From the NCBI GenBank assembly GCA_030762895.1, contig JAUPTC010000153.1:1-64000 (forward strand): a DNA stretch of 64,000 nt, read 5' to 3'. Origin of the DNA: Sophora flavescens. Taxonomy: Eukaryota; Streptophyta; Magnoliopsida; Fabales; Fabaceae. Both the position numbers and the translations under genes were made by a program. Position 1 is the stretch's first letter; the number at the start of each line of letters is the position of its first letter. Positions 35,953 to 45,858 of this stretch are shown in pieces. The notes under the pieces were generated by a model. The model ran no database searches and was not told the origin of the DNA. It was given only the letters and a program-made list of their open reading frames with translations.

Positions 35953-36828
35953 TGCCGAGGAGCTAGACTTGCTGGAGCTTCAAGGATTATTGGGGTTGAC
36001 TTGAATTGTAAGAGATCTATTGAAGGTGAGTGAAGTTGTTAGAAATTCCAGTTATACCTTGATTACGGACAAGTTACTATTATTTGAACTTGCAGAACAC
36101 AATATCTATCTAACCTCTCTCACATCTACAGACAATATTCATTCTAAGTTTCTAACTTAGCATAAAATTAGATAGCACCTATGGCCTAACAAAACTCATG
36201 AAATATGAGTACCATAATTATATTGTCATTGAGGATCCTGATACATCAAAGATATTAAATAACCCTATACTTATTATTTTGTGAATGTGCTTATTCTTGT
36301 CCCACAGCTAAGAAGTTTGGAGTTAATGAGTTTGTGAATCCAAAAGATCATGACAAGCCAGTTCAAGAGGTTTGTCACATACTATAAATTGATTAGTCAT
36401 GAAATTATACATAAGCTTTTGCACATATTTGAGTATCTTCAATTTATTTCGGGTGATTACTTGCAATGAGTGGTGGGGGAGTTGACCGTAGTGTTGAATG
36501 TCTTTGGAAGTATCGGTGCTATGATCTCTGCATTCGAATGTGTGCATGATGTAAAGTTCCTCAAGCTTCTTTTTATTAGTCTTTTAATTTTCCATGATTT
36601 TAACTATATATATAGTGCATCAAATGCATGCATTCAGATGTATAAAGCCCTTCATTCCAATTGTGACTAACCTTGTAGGGATGGGGTGTTCTTTGTACTT
36701 GTTAGTATGCCAAATAAAGATGATGCTTTGAAAACTCATCCGATCAATGTATTGAATGAAAAGACTCTAAAGGGTACTTTCTTTGGTAACTATAAACCAC
36801 GTTCTGACTATTTATTGGCTTAGAATCG
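35953..36828 (+). pseudogene. Captured alcohol dehydrogenase (ADH1-class) gene fragment
   Basis: Four exon pieces of the NAD-binding half of a plant zinc alcohol dehydrogenase are in correct order with introns retained. Exon 35953-36025 gives GASRIIGVDLN and ends at a gtgagt donor. Exon 36308-36369 gives AKKFGVNEFVNPKDHDKPVQ and joins in phase. Exon about 36453-36550 gives GGGVDRSVEC then GSIGAMISAFECVHD. Exon 36679 to about 36820 gives THPINVLNEKTLKGTFFGNY and KPRSD, then loses similarity. The N-terminal catalytic exons and the C-terminal end are missing, so it cannot make a working enzyme. Two lesions (GTCTTTGG where ACTGG is expected, GTTCTTTG where GTTGCTG is expected) fall at CTG sites and may be miscalls. 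Confidence 0.85.
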
Positions 36829-37766
36829 TGCTCTCCACTATGAGTTGCCATGGTTGCAAGGCAAGTGTGGTGCTTCCTCTATCCGAGAGTGTTTGTGAAG
36901 ATGATTGGATTTTTGTTGAATAGGGTCATATACTTTTTTGTATAGTCAAGTAGACTGAAAGGGAGTTATGCATATAGATTTTGAATTTTGAATGCTAACT
37001 CCACCATTATTTCAAAATTATTGTTGGGATTGTTGTTTTATGGATTAATTGAAATTTGGAATGTTTTCTATAGCTTTGAGTAGGATATATTGGCATGATA
37101 TACTATCTTGCACCATGCATACACTTTTTAAGTTTCTCTTTAAAAATTCACCAATCAGTAGGATGACATTGACCTAGATGACCAAGATTAGAATTTCCCT
37201 CAAATATCTGAAGGTTGGTTATGCTATATATGTAGTTTTGAATTCATTATATGCCTACATTACACATTAAGTAACTAAAATTATATTTAGTTTATTACCC
37301 TGTTGACATGGATACTCAAATATTGGAGGGTTCATTGCTCATTTTCAAAGCTCGCAGATACCATCATTGCTTAAATTTTGATTGTAGGTTTGGATTCTTT
37401 TTGCTGCTATGAGGGATTACATCTTTAAATAAATGGAATGAGTAGAATCTTGGCTAGAGAAATATCACTGCTAGTGACTTGATACATCTGCGTGGGAGCG
37501 ATGACCCTCCAAACATAATGTCTCGGGTGATGATTGTCTTGTAGTTTTGAAGTTAGAGTATGAGTTTAGAATAGTTTAGAGATGTAGTTGTCGTGTAACT
37601 TGAATTTTGTATCTTGAAATGACATTGTAAGTTGAAGTTTATATTTGACAATGAATTAATGTTATGGGGAACATGTTTAAGTTCATATCCTGTGTTTATT
37701 TTGATGTTTATTTTGTTGAATACGTGACCAAGCTGATATAACAAACCTAGTTTTTTTATAAAAAAA

Positions 37767-38080
37767 GCGACTTTTAACATCGAGTTCGGGAAGAGCCGAT
37801 GTTAAAGTACACATTTAACATCGGTTCTGAAAAGCAGCGGATGTTAAAAGTTCACTTTTAACATCGGTTATAAGCTAGAACCGATGTCTAAAGTGTTGTT
37901 CAACGAGAATTATAAAGCGTTGAAAGAGCACTTTAGACATCGGTTCTACTTATAACCGATGTTAAAATTGAACTTTTAACATCGATTAAACCGATGTGGA
38001 AAACCCCCACATACAAGCCTACATAGACATCGGTTCAATAACCGATGTTAAAACTCAAATTTAAGCGATGTTAAAAGTGT
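37767..38080. repeat. Pack-CACTA right subterminal repeats
   Basis: At least six 'aacatcggtt' / 'aaccgatgtt' units, several arranged as short hairpins, end 14 bases before the terminus. Confidence 0.8.
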
Positions 38081-38094
38081 TTTCTGCACTAGTG

Positions 38095-38765
38095 ATTATG
38101 ACTAAAATGTTTAATAAAATAAGTTTTAAAAAAACTTATGAGAAGGTTTTCAACAATTTTTTAAATTTTCGTTCAATCCAATTTAATTTTGGTCAACCTC
38201 GATTATGACTAAGCTTTTTGATTGGATGATCACCTGTCCCAAAATGGTGTCTCATCCACTTAGATTGTGTCATGCCATTTAAAAAGGTTACACTTATAAT
38301 AAATCATTAATTAATTTTCCAATTGGCACAATCTAAGTGGATAGGATAGAGAATGAGAAAGATGGAGATCACTTATCCTAAAATGGTGTCCATTCTCTGT
38401 TCCATCCACTTAGATTGTGTCCATTCTCTTTTCTAAAATGTTTAATAAAATAAGTGTTAAAAAATTACTTATAAGAAAGTTATCAACCATTATTGTAAAT
38501 TCCCATTCAATCCAGTTTAATTTTGGTCAAAACCGTGATTATGACTATAATGTTTAATAAAATAAGTTTAAAAAAAGACTTAAAAGAAGGTTACCAACCA
38601 TTTTTAGAAACTCCCATTCAATCCAATTTAATTTTAGTCAACCTTGATTTTGACTAAGCTTCTTTGATTTGATGGAGATCATCATTCTCAAAATGATGAC
38701 TCATTCTCCATTTCATCCATTTAGATTGTATCGTGTCATGTCATTTAAAAATGATACACTTATAA
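38095..38765 (+). repeat. Interspersed repeat family, left arm
   Basis: Three to four diverged head-to-tail units each contain 'ctcattctc' or 'gtgtctcatcc', 'cacttataataaat', 'ttatcaaccat' and 'cccattcaatccaatttaatttt'. The family is present inverted at 40310-40600. No coding potential. Confidence 0.7.
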
Positions 38766-39492
38766 TAAATAATGTAAATGTTCTTGCCGAGATCCGGTTT
38801 CAAGGAACCCCGCCGTGAAGCGTCAAACCGAGGGATGAATAATTGGGGTTGTTTTAGGTTATGGCTGTGAGAACATATTATTACAGTCTCACGTATCCCA
38901 ATGGGAATCAAAGCCAGGCGTAGTTCTTGATTCAACCATTGGCCGTGGTGATCTCGATCTCTTAATTTTGTACCGATGAATACTAGGGAGCAAGGACTTT
39001 ACGATAGTCTCTGGTCGGCGCTAGTTTCTCTAATACACTTAAGAGAGAGTCACGGTGTTCGATGAAAAAGTGAGTTTCTATCATGGGTACTCCTCCTTTT
39101 ATAATAGGATTCCCTATCTCTTTGGGATCTGATTTATCTCTCAAATATCTTTTAGAGATCTGATTTATCTCTTAAATATCTTTTAGAGATCTGATTTATC
39201 TCTTAAATATCTTTTTAGAGATCTGATTTATCTCTTAAATCTCTTTTGAGATGTGATCCCTTAATTTAAGGGATATTATCTCTTTTAACCAGATAAGGTT
39301 ATTTCAGATAATATCAGGATTTAATATCCTATCCCTTAATTAAGTGATCTTTAACTTTATTATCTTTTAACTTCCGGGTGGGCAGGGTATTAAGCTCGGT
39401 GGCGGGTTTTACTCTTTGGCCAAGACAGTAATTAATTTTTCAATCGGTACAATCTAAGTGGATGGGACGGAAACAAGAAACTATGTTTCTAG

Positions 39493-39494
<2 letters not shown>
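38766..39494. other. Unclassified segment upstream of the peptide gene
   Basis: I recognise no gene. It contains a 31-bp tandem repeat (39126-39250) and ends at an AT microsatellite. Confidence 0.45.
39126..39250. repeat. 31-bp tandem repeat, four units
   Basis: The unit 'gatctgatttatctcttaaa' plus 'tatcttttaga' starts at 39126, 39157, 39188 and 39220. It is about 500 bases upstream of the peptide gene start. Confidence 0.85.
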
Positions 39495-39539
<45 letters not shown>

Positions 39540-39555
39540 TATATATATATATATT
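39495..39555. repeat. (TA)n microsatellite
   Basis: A near-perfect TA run with one 'agat' interruption. A second short TA run follows at about 39590-39620. Confidence 0.9.
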
Positions 39556-39578
39556 ATAGGTTAGAAAATAGACATTTA

Positions 39579-39619
<41 letters not shown>

Positions 39620-39677
39620 TAATAGAGTATCATTAATGCTTCACGACTGAACTTAATGTCCCTATGTACGTAGGACT

Positions 39678-39685
39678 TATTAATA
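39678..39685 (+). promoter_or_regulatory. TATA-like box of the cysteine-rich peptide gene
   Basis: TATTAATA lies 76 bases before the ATG at 39761. Copy 1 has the stronger TATAAATA in the same place. Confidence 0.4.
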
Positions 39686-39760
39686 AGCTTCTTGATCTTT
39701 GCTTGCCTTTCTTCACTCACAACTTCTATGCCCAGCAACCAGCAGTACTCGTCACAAAAC

Positions 39761-40083
39761 ATGGCAGTAATAAGATCTCAACTTTGCATGTTTTGCATTT
39801 TGGTCCTTATTGTGTTCTCCCCAACCACAGGTTCGAAAACTATTTTATTTATTTATATATCTGTTGGAATTTGCTTCCTTTGTTAAACTTTTTCACGTTT
39901 CCTCTAAATTTTGTTGCAGTATTTGGATTTCCAGGCTACTGTTTCCATTTGACAAAATGGACTGGCCATGATGCTTGCGTCGCATATTGCAGAGCTTTTG
40001 ATCATATTTTTCTCGCTACAGAAGTTCTTGGTTCCTGTTGTTGTCATATTAATGCGGTTAAAGAGCATTCGAGGAAAACATGA
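39761..40083 (+). CDS. Defensin-like (DEFL/NCR-type) secreted cysteine-rich peptide, two exons
   Basis: Exon 1 (39761-39830) begins MAVIRSQLC and encodes a hydrophobic signal peptide of about 23 residues (FCILVLIVF core). The intron (39831-39919) has gt...gcag borders. Exon 2 (39920-40083) adds 54 residues with six cysteines spaced C-x11-C-x3-C-x15-C-C-C and ends KEHSRKT, TGA. The predicted precursor is 77 residues. A signal-peptide exon followed by a single cysteine-rich exon, and a C-x3-C plus terminal C-x-C pattern, fit plant defensin-like peptides, which are secreted and act in defence, reproduction or, in some legumes, symbiosis. The C-C-C ending and long third loop are atypical and could reflect a miscall near 'gctacagaag'. 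It sits between inverted arms of one repeat family. Family assignment is inference from spacing only. Confidence 0.5.
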
Positions 40084-40309
40084 ATTAGTGACGAACAAGT
40101 ATTTTAGTCTCGTGTTACTTCTTGAGTCCATTGGACAAAAGTTGTTCCTAATAAATAAACCGTTCTAATTCTGTGTTGTGCATGCTTTTTCATAGCGCAT
40201 GAAATTATATATAATCCGATTCCCTGATCTTTACATGAAATAATAGAGAATTATTAAAGCAATTAATCTCTAAAGCTAGCACTACGAAACCTGAACAAGC
40301 TTAATCATA

Positions 40310-40600
40310 ATCACGGTTGACCAAAATTAAATTAGATTGGATAGGAATTTATAAAATGGTTGATCGATAAACTTCTTATAAGTTTTTATTAAACATATTT
40401 TATTAAACATTTTACTCATAATCAGGATTGACCAAAATTAAATTGGATTGAATGAGAATTTATAAAAAATGGTTGATATCCTTCTTATAAGTTTTTTCAC
40501 AGTTATTTTATTATGAGTGTATCTTTTTAAATGACATAACACAATCTAAATGGATGTGACATGGAATGAGACATCATTTTAAAACACGCGTCTCCATTCT
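40310..40600 (-). repeat. Interspersed repeat family, inverted right arm
   Basis: Two units, 'ggttgaccaaaattaaatt...gataggaatttataaaatggttgat' and a second starting at about 40430, are reverse complements of units at 38095-38765. They flank the peptide gene on its downstream side. Confidence 0.7.
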
Positions 40601-40734
40601 ATTTACCAATTACAAAGCCTAAAAAAATCGTACAGCTTTTATTAATCAATTGTTACTATTAAAGGCCCTATATCATATAATATTATTATTAAATTCCTTT
40701 TGAAAAACTCGGTACGTTATTAATATTAAAAATG

Positions 40735-41454
40735 ATAAATTACTATATTGGTCCCTTATTTATTTTCAAATATTCAACTTGATCTCTCAATTTTTAAAAT
40801 ATTCAAATTAGTCCCTTATTTACTTAAAATATTCAATTTGGTCCCTCACTTTTTAAAATGTTCAAATTGGTCCTTCATTTGTTTTAATTTATTCAACTTG
40901 ATTCCTCGTTTGTTGTAATTTATTCAACTTGGTTCCAATATTTTATTCAATTTGGTCCTTCATTTGTTTTAATTTATTCAACTTGATCCATTATTTGTTT
41001 TAATTTATTCAACTTAACTGTGAAACTTAACGACAAGTACCTTTTTTGCTTAACGTTTGACAAATAAGGGACCGAATTGAATATTTTAAAATAAATAATG
41101 GACTAATTTGAACATTTTAAAAATTGAGAGATCAAATTGAATATTTTTAAAAAAATAAGGGATGACAATAGTAATTTAGCCTATTAAAAATCAAACATCT
41201 AGAATTGAATATACTGTATTATTAAATTAATATATAAATATTATTATTAAATTGTAGCTATTAAATAATCTATTATATTAAATATATTATTAAATGCTAC
41301 TATTGAAGGAGGGGTGACAATTTTACAATTAAAATGACGACATTTAAGATCGGTTTATATTTCACCCAGTTAAAACCTTTTAACATCATTTCTTTTTGAC
41401 AATTGATTTTGAAAGTTAAAATATAAAATAAAATATTAAATCCCGCGCACTTTT
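40735..41454. repeat. Degenerate 'ttcaacttggtcc' repeats and AT-rich DNA
   Basis: About eight degenerate units of 30-36 bases ('aaatattcaaattagtccctt') lie from 40750 to 41010, with a partial inverted echo at 41060-41160. The remainder is AT-rich. The stretch 'ctattatattaaatatattattaaat' at about 41272-41297 recurs at about 62391. Confidence 0.55.
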
Positions 41455-41678
41455 GGCATCGGTTGAGATTACAAGCGATGTTGAAAACTCATCTTACACA
41501 TCGGTTGGGCATCTAACCGATGTTGAATGGCTTATTACTTTTGTTTATCGTGCGTCCCTCTTCCCTCCCTCTCTCACAACTTCTCTTTTCTCAAACCTCT
41601 GCGCGCACTTCGTCTTCCCTCCATCGAACCCTAACCATTGCCACCATCGTGAACACTGTTCTCTCCGTCCTCCACCAC
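41455..41678 (+). mobile_element. CACTA-B left remnant
   Basis: Subterminal units 'catcggttgagattacaagcgatgtt' and 'acatcggttgggcatctaaccgatgtt' are followed by a pyrimidine-rich leader ending 'gtcctccaccac'. The gypsy element begins directly after. Its left CACTA terminus was not found. Confidence 0.65.
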
Positions 41679-42352
41679 TGATGAGTGTGATTTCACCTCA
41701 TCTTTGTTTATCATTTTGCATGCATTTTCATGTAGTTTAGGCATATTTAATTTGATTTTTGTTAGTTTTTATCTTGGAACGGGTAAGGCAGTTTTTGTGG
41801 TGTTGTTTTGCAGAAATCAAGGAAAAATGCTCAGGATCAACCATGATGGAGCTCGGATGAAGATGCAGCTTGAAAAGTAAAGAAAATGAGCCAAACAGAG
41901 CCTATCACGGCCTAGCCGTGATGACCATCACGGTCATGATCAAGCAGCTGAAAAAGAAAGAAGACTGAAGTCAGAACCAGTCACGGCCTGGCCATGATGG
42001 CCAGCAAGGCCGTGACCTGTCAACTGAGCCAGACCCCCACAAGTCAGAATCTGTCACGGCCTAACCGTGATGAGCATCACGGCCGTGACAGATCAAAAAT
42101 TGAAGAAGCGCCCAGGGCAGAATCCGTCCACAGTAGTGACGCGTTACTTGGATCAGAAGCAACTGATTTGGATCTAATTTGAGTTAGATTGGGATTCAAA
42201 CCTCCAAAATCTATAAATAAGGGATCAAGGCAGAGGTAAAGGAGGACTTTTTGGGCTGCTACTTAGGCTACAATTTAGGATCTCTCTCTTCTTCTCCTCC
42301 TCTTTTCTCTTAGTTTATTTTCATGTTATTTGTAATCAAGCTTGTCATCTCC
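41679..42352 (+). repeat. Gypsy 5' LTR, 3'-truncated
   Basis: It matches 52611-53310 and stops at 'cttgtcatctcc'. The following 720 bases of LTR seen in the 3' copy, and the primer binding site, are replaced by gag codons. Tcc-rich sequence at the joint suggests deletion through short homology. Copy 1 has the same joint. Three palindrome pairs lie at about 41905-42095. Confidence 0.85.
42212..42219 (+). promoter_or_regulatory. TATA box in gypsy 5' LTR
   Basis: TATAAATA is in the context 'aatctataaataaggg', conserved in all four LTR copies (4970, 15566, 42212, 53172). It marks the LTR promoter, with R and the gag leader downstream. Confidence 0.7.
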
Positions 42353-42353
42353 T

Positions 42354-43325
42354 CCTCCTATGCTCATTAACATGATTAGGCAACATCAATTCGGAGGATT
42401 TCCCTCAGAGGACCCGACAGACCACGTAGAGACAATTTTGGAGTTCACCGACGCAGTTAGACTTCATGGCGCCCGGTTGATGCTATTACGCTTGAGGTTG
42501 TTCCCCTCATCTCTTCTTGGAAAGGCGAAAGCCTGGTGAAGCAAATACCCGCTAATACCTTGTCGACTTGGGACCAAGCTGGAGCGGGCGTTCTTGGAGA
42601 AATTCTTTCCTCCATCCAAGGCGGCCTACATACGAACCCGGATCACCGGCTTCTTCCAAAAAGACGGAGAATGCTTATCGAAGCTTGGGATCGCTACAAG
42701 GGGACTGCTGGAGTCTTTCCCACACCATGGACTCGAGAGGTGGTTATTAGTGCACACCTTCTACAGCGGATTGGATTACTCTTGAAGGTGTCACTCGATT
42801 CTGCAGGCTGGTGGAGCATTTATGAATAGGCCTCGATCGAGGCATTCAACATCATTGAAAGCGTGGCCACCAACTACCACCGATGGGGTTGTGAAAGAGG
42901 TAATAACTGAACAAGATTTCGGTGGGTAAGTTTGAAGTAAATAGCATTGATCTTATAATGTCAAAAATAGACTCCTTTGAATAAACGTTTTGATCAGCTT
43001 GAAAGGGCTAACGTGAGTTCAATAGGTGCTACTAACATTGTTTGTGAGATTTGTGGGATGCAGGGACATGACATAATGGAGTGCCCACGTGGTATTGCTC
43101 ATGGATCCGGCGCTTCGGGGGAACAAGTGAACTCTTGTCACAACTTCTACGACACAAACCCGAAGTTGCCCAATTATGCTCCCCCAAATCCCTACAACCA
43201 AAGGAAGAACAACCCTTACCTCTCCTACGGCAACTACAGCAACACGCTAAACCACGAGTTCCAAGAGGGCCAAGGTAATAGGAAACCCGCACCGGGGTAT
43301 CCTCAGGTACAGAAATCTAAACTCG
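42354..43325 (+). pseudogene. gag: Gypsy gag, N-terminal part with zinc knuckle
   Basis: This is the capsid-type protein that packages retrotransposon RNA. It reads PPPMLINMIRQHQFGGFPSE and continues through the retrotransposon gag domain, with LRLFPSSLLGKAKAW at about 42500-42537, then pieces in other frames (NTLSTWDQ, YIRTRITGFFQKDGE, SFPHHGLERW) to about 42800. A CCHC zinc knuckle, CEICGMQGHDIMEC, is at 43041-43082, followed by an Asn/Pro/Tyr-rich tail. At least three frameshifts break it. Most are near CTG/CAG sites, so some may be artefacts. CACTA-C interrupts the tail at 43326 and coding resumes at 49639. Confidence 0.85.
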
Positions 43326-43339
43326 CACTAGTGGAAAAT

Positions 43340-43620
43340 ATACATTAGACGGTAAAGGTTTACGCCGATTAACCAAAAACTAGGCGTTAAAAAGGGGTGG
43401 TGGCGGTTTTGTAAATATCGAGACTTCATTAATTCCTTTGTTGCGTCGGTTGTTTTAAGGCCGAGCGTTAAAAAGTGTGGCGGTGGCATTTTGTAAATAT
43501 TAAATCACTATTTGCGTCGAGTTGTTTAATGAAGCGGCGTTAAAAGTGTTTTGCAAGAAATTATTAACACTTTTGCGTCGGTTGTTTATAAAGCGGCGTT
43601 AGAAGTGTGATTTTTACTTG
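43340..43620. repeat. CACTA-C left subterminal repeats
   Basis: 'gcgtcggttgtt' and 'aagcggcgtt' recur about every 50-70 bases. A second cluster of the same motif lies at 44685-45125, just upstream of the gene. Confidence 0.75.
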
Positions 43621-43955
43621 ATTAAATAAATAACTGACGTAAATAATCAACTCATTCATATCTTTCTTTCGTTGTCATCTCCCTGTTGTCACTCTTAACG
43701 CAGATCATCACTCCATATAGTGCAGTTTATTTCTAATCTTTTTTTTAAAAAAAGTTTATTTTTAATCTTAATTAATTAGCTTGAATTAGTAAATTAACAA
43801 ATTCTTGTGCAAATTAAAATAAATAAACACTTAACATAAAACAAGTTATATATGTATAATCAAATCGTATCTCATTGAAGCGATTCATAAGATACAATTA
43901 CATGATTAAAAGATAAAAAATTTCCGCAAGATAGCACTAAAATATAAAAAAGTTT

Positions 43956-44195
43956 TTACTTCAACATCATTTTCTTCTCAGTCCTGTCCTCAGAATCTCC
44001 AACATTGAATGCATCCCCTCCCTCATTTGAAGTCCTTGATGCTCCATCTGAATCCACAGTCACTTTGGAGCCGTGGCAGAGTGAAGGGTGCACTCGATCT
44101 GTTTCAGCAATATTCTTGGAACAGCCACTTGGTTCCAAAGCTGAGGTTTTGGAACTGTAGCTGCTGATTCTCCTGAAGGATGATGGTGTGTGCAA
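43956..44195 (-). pseudogene. Possible captured gene fragment inside CACTA-C
   Basis: The minus strand has an 80-codon open stretch with natural-looking composition, Ser-rich, containing SSFRRISSYSSKTSAL and ending VGDSEDRTEKKMMLK. It is opposite in direction to the transposase and lies between subterminal clusters where no transposon gene is expected. Copy 1 has it at 6526-6843. I do not recognise the family. The adjacent plus-strand frame at 44310-44492 is likewise unassigned. Confidence 0.35.
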
Positions 44196-45629
44196 TTCAC
44201 ATAATGCGATTTACACACCCTTATCACCCATGTAATGCGATTTACACAACCTCAGAAGTTGTTTGACCATTAAAACAGAGACCTTTAAGTCTAGGTATAG
44301 GAAGAAAGAGTGATGAAGTTAATCTTCATGGCAGAGCCATATTGTGAAGCAGAAAAATTAAAGGTTGGAAGGAAGCTATTTATAGGAGTAGGGGATGAAG
44401 TTACTAGGCGTCGTAAGTTGCTAAAAATTAAATTGATCATTAAGAGCATTAGGTTCCAAGGCGCATTGGGAGTTGGCAGTCATATATTATAAACGTGCGA
44501 AAGAAAACGCCCCGAAGGATTAGGAAGAAATAGACCTTTAAGTCTAGGTATAAACTTAGTGCTCATAAAGAGGATTATAGGTTACAATGTGCATGGGTAA
44601 GTAGCACAGCAGTAATGGGTAATTTAGTAGCAGAGTAGTCAAAGGAATGAATGCTTTTGCAGAAACTTATACACTTTTAACGTTAGTTGTTGAATAAAGC
44701 GGCGTTAAAAGTGTTTTTAAAATAAAAAATATTTATTTTTAACGTCGAGTTGTTTATACAATTGGCGTTAAAAGTGTGATTTTTACTTGATTAAATAAAT
44801 AGTGGCGTAAATAATCCTATATCCCTATCTGAAATGCCCCTGTTGTCACTCAATTAACACGAGTCTCGAGCCATTTTGTGAAGGAATAGAAATATAGAGG
44901 AAAAGAAGAGGCGATGTGCAGATCGATACGAGAAGAATGTTACTTTATATAGAGAATGATTTTTACACAACACTTTTAATGTCGATTGTATTCAACAACG
45001 GACGTTAAAAGTTTTTTAAAAAATATTAATATTTAACATCGGTTTGTTAATAAAGCGAGGTTAAAAAATTAATTGTAACGTCGGTTGTTTAATACAAGCG
45101 GCGTTAAATGTTGTTTTATAAAGCGTTTACACCGCGCCTTATACGCGCCGCTGCTGTACGTACGTCTCTTTTCTCTTTTCATCACGCTCAACCCTAAATC
45201 ACTCTCAACCCTCACTCTCACTCTCACCCAACACAGAACCCTAATCGCGAGCTCATCTCCACCGCAACCACCGCGAGGGCTTCTTCGTCACCACCGTGAG
45301 GTACGCTATTAACCCTAACTCTGTCTTTCCATTCATTCTTTGCAATAACTTCACGTACATCTCTCTTTCCCCTTCCTGCGTACTAACTCTCCTTGTCCCT
45401 CTGCTCTCAGTAACCACATCGACCGTTGGCCACCACTCGAGCTCCCTCCCCACCACCACGCGAGCACCTATTTACGGTGAGTATTTAGGGCACATTTTTG
45501 TATCTTTGGTTTTGAGTGTATGTTGAAGCTGTAGTCTCAGATAGTTGAAACTTGAAACCGTGAGTTTGAGTTGTTTGGAATGTACGTCTCTGTTTTTGGT
45601 TTTGAGTGCATGTTGCTCTGTTGGTTGAT

Positions 45630-45740
45630 CCGTCACGGCCGTGATGCTAATCACGGCTAAGGCGTGATCGATTCCGCTGTGATGGCATGGTTGCATTCAG
45701 TTGGCACGTTACGGCCGTGATGGACATCACTTGCCAGGCC
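45630..45740. repeat. TCACGGCCGTGA-type palindromes in CACTA-C
   Basis: 'gtcacggccgtgatgctaatcacgg' and 'acggccgtgatggacatcac' followed by 'ggccgtgacc' lie about 120-230 bases upstream of the tnp2 start. The same paired motif forms arrays in the gypsy LTRs. Confidence 0.7.
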
Positions 45741-45858
45741 GTGACCGAGTGCTTGGCAATTAATCTTTAAAAACTATAGTTTTTAATCTCCCGTTTGTCC
45801 TTATATTGGATATATATATATATATATGTTTTGTATATCTCTGAGGACCTATCTAGTT

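Larger units (their letters stand above)
34510..38094 (+). mobile_element. Pack-CACTA carrying alcohol dehydrogenase exons
   Basis: The element is 3585 bp. It starts cactaatacaaaatat and ends ctgcactagtg, with ATT directly before and after (34507-34509 and 38095-38097), a perfect 3-bp target duplication as expected for CACTA. Termini match loosely as inverted repeats, and both ends carry 'acatcggtt...aaccgatgt' subterminal units (34540-34800, 37767-38080). No transposase is present, so it depends on another element. The interior holds four exons and three introns of an ADH gene (35953-36828). The right part is repeated at 1-983. Confidence 0.85.

Noticed and set aside
37767..38080. Regularly spaced short palindromic repeats resembling a CRISPR array
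   Set aside because: They are CACTA subterminal hairpins: spacers are AT-rich and related, units vary, and the array sits at a transposon end in plant DNA.
39462..39650. Open frame across the TA microsatellite
   Set aside because: It translates to alternating Tyr/Ile from the TA repeat and is not a protein.
39664..40083. Single 139-residue open frame across the peptide gene
   Set aside because: It starts in the 5' leader and reads through the intron. The signal peptide is in a different frame in exon 1, and gt-ag borders join it to the cysteine-rich exon.
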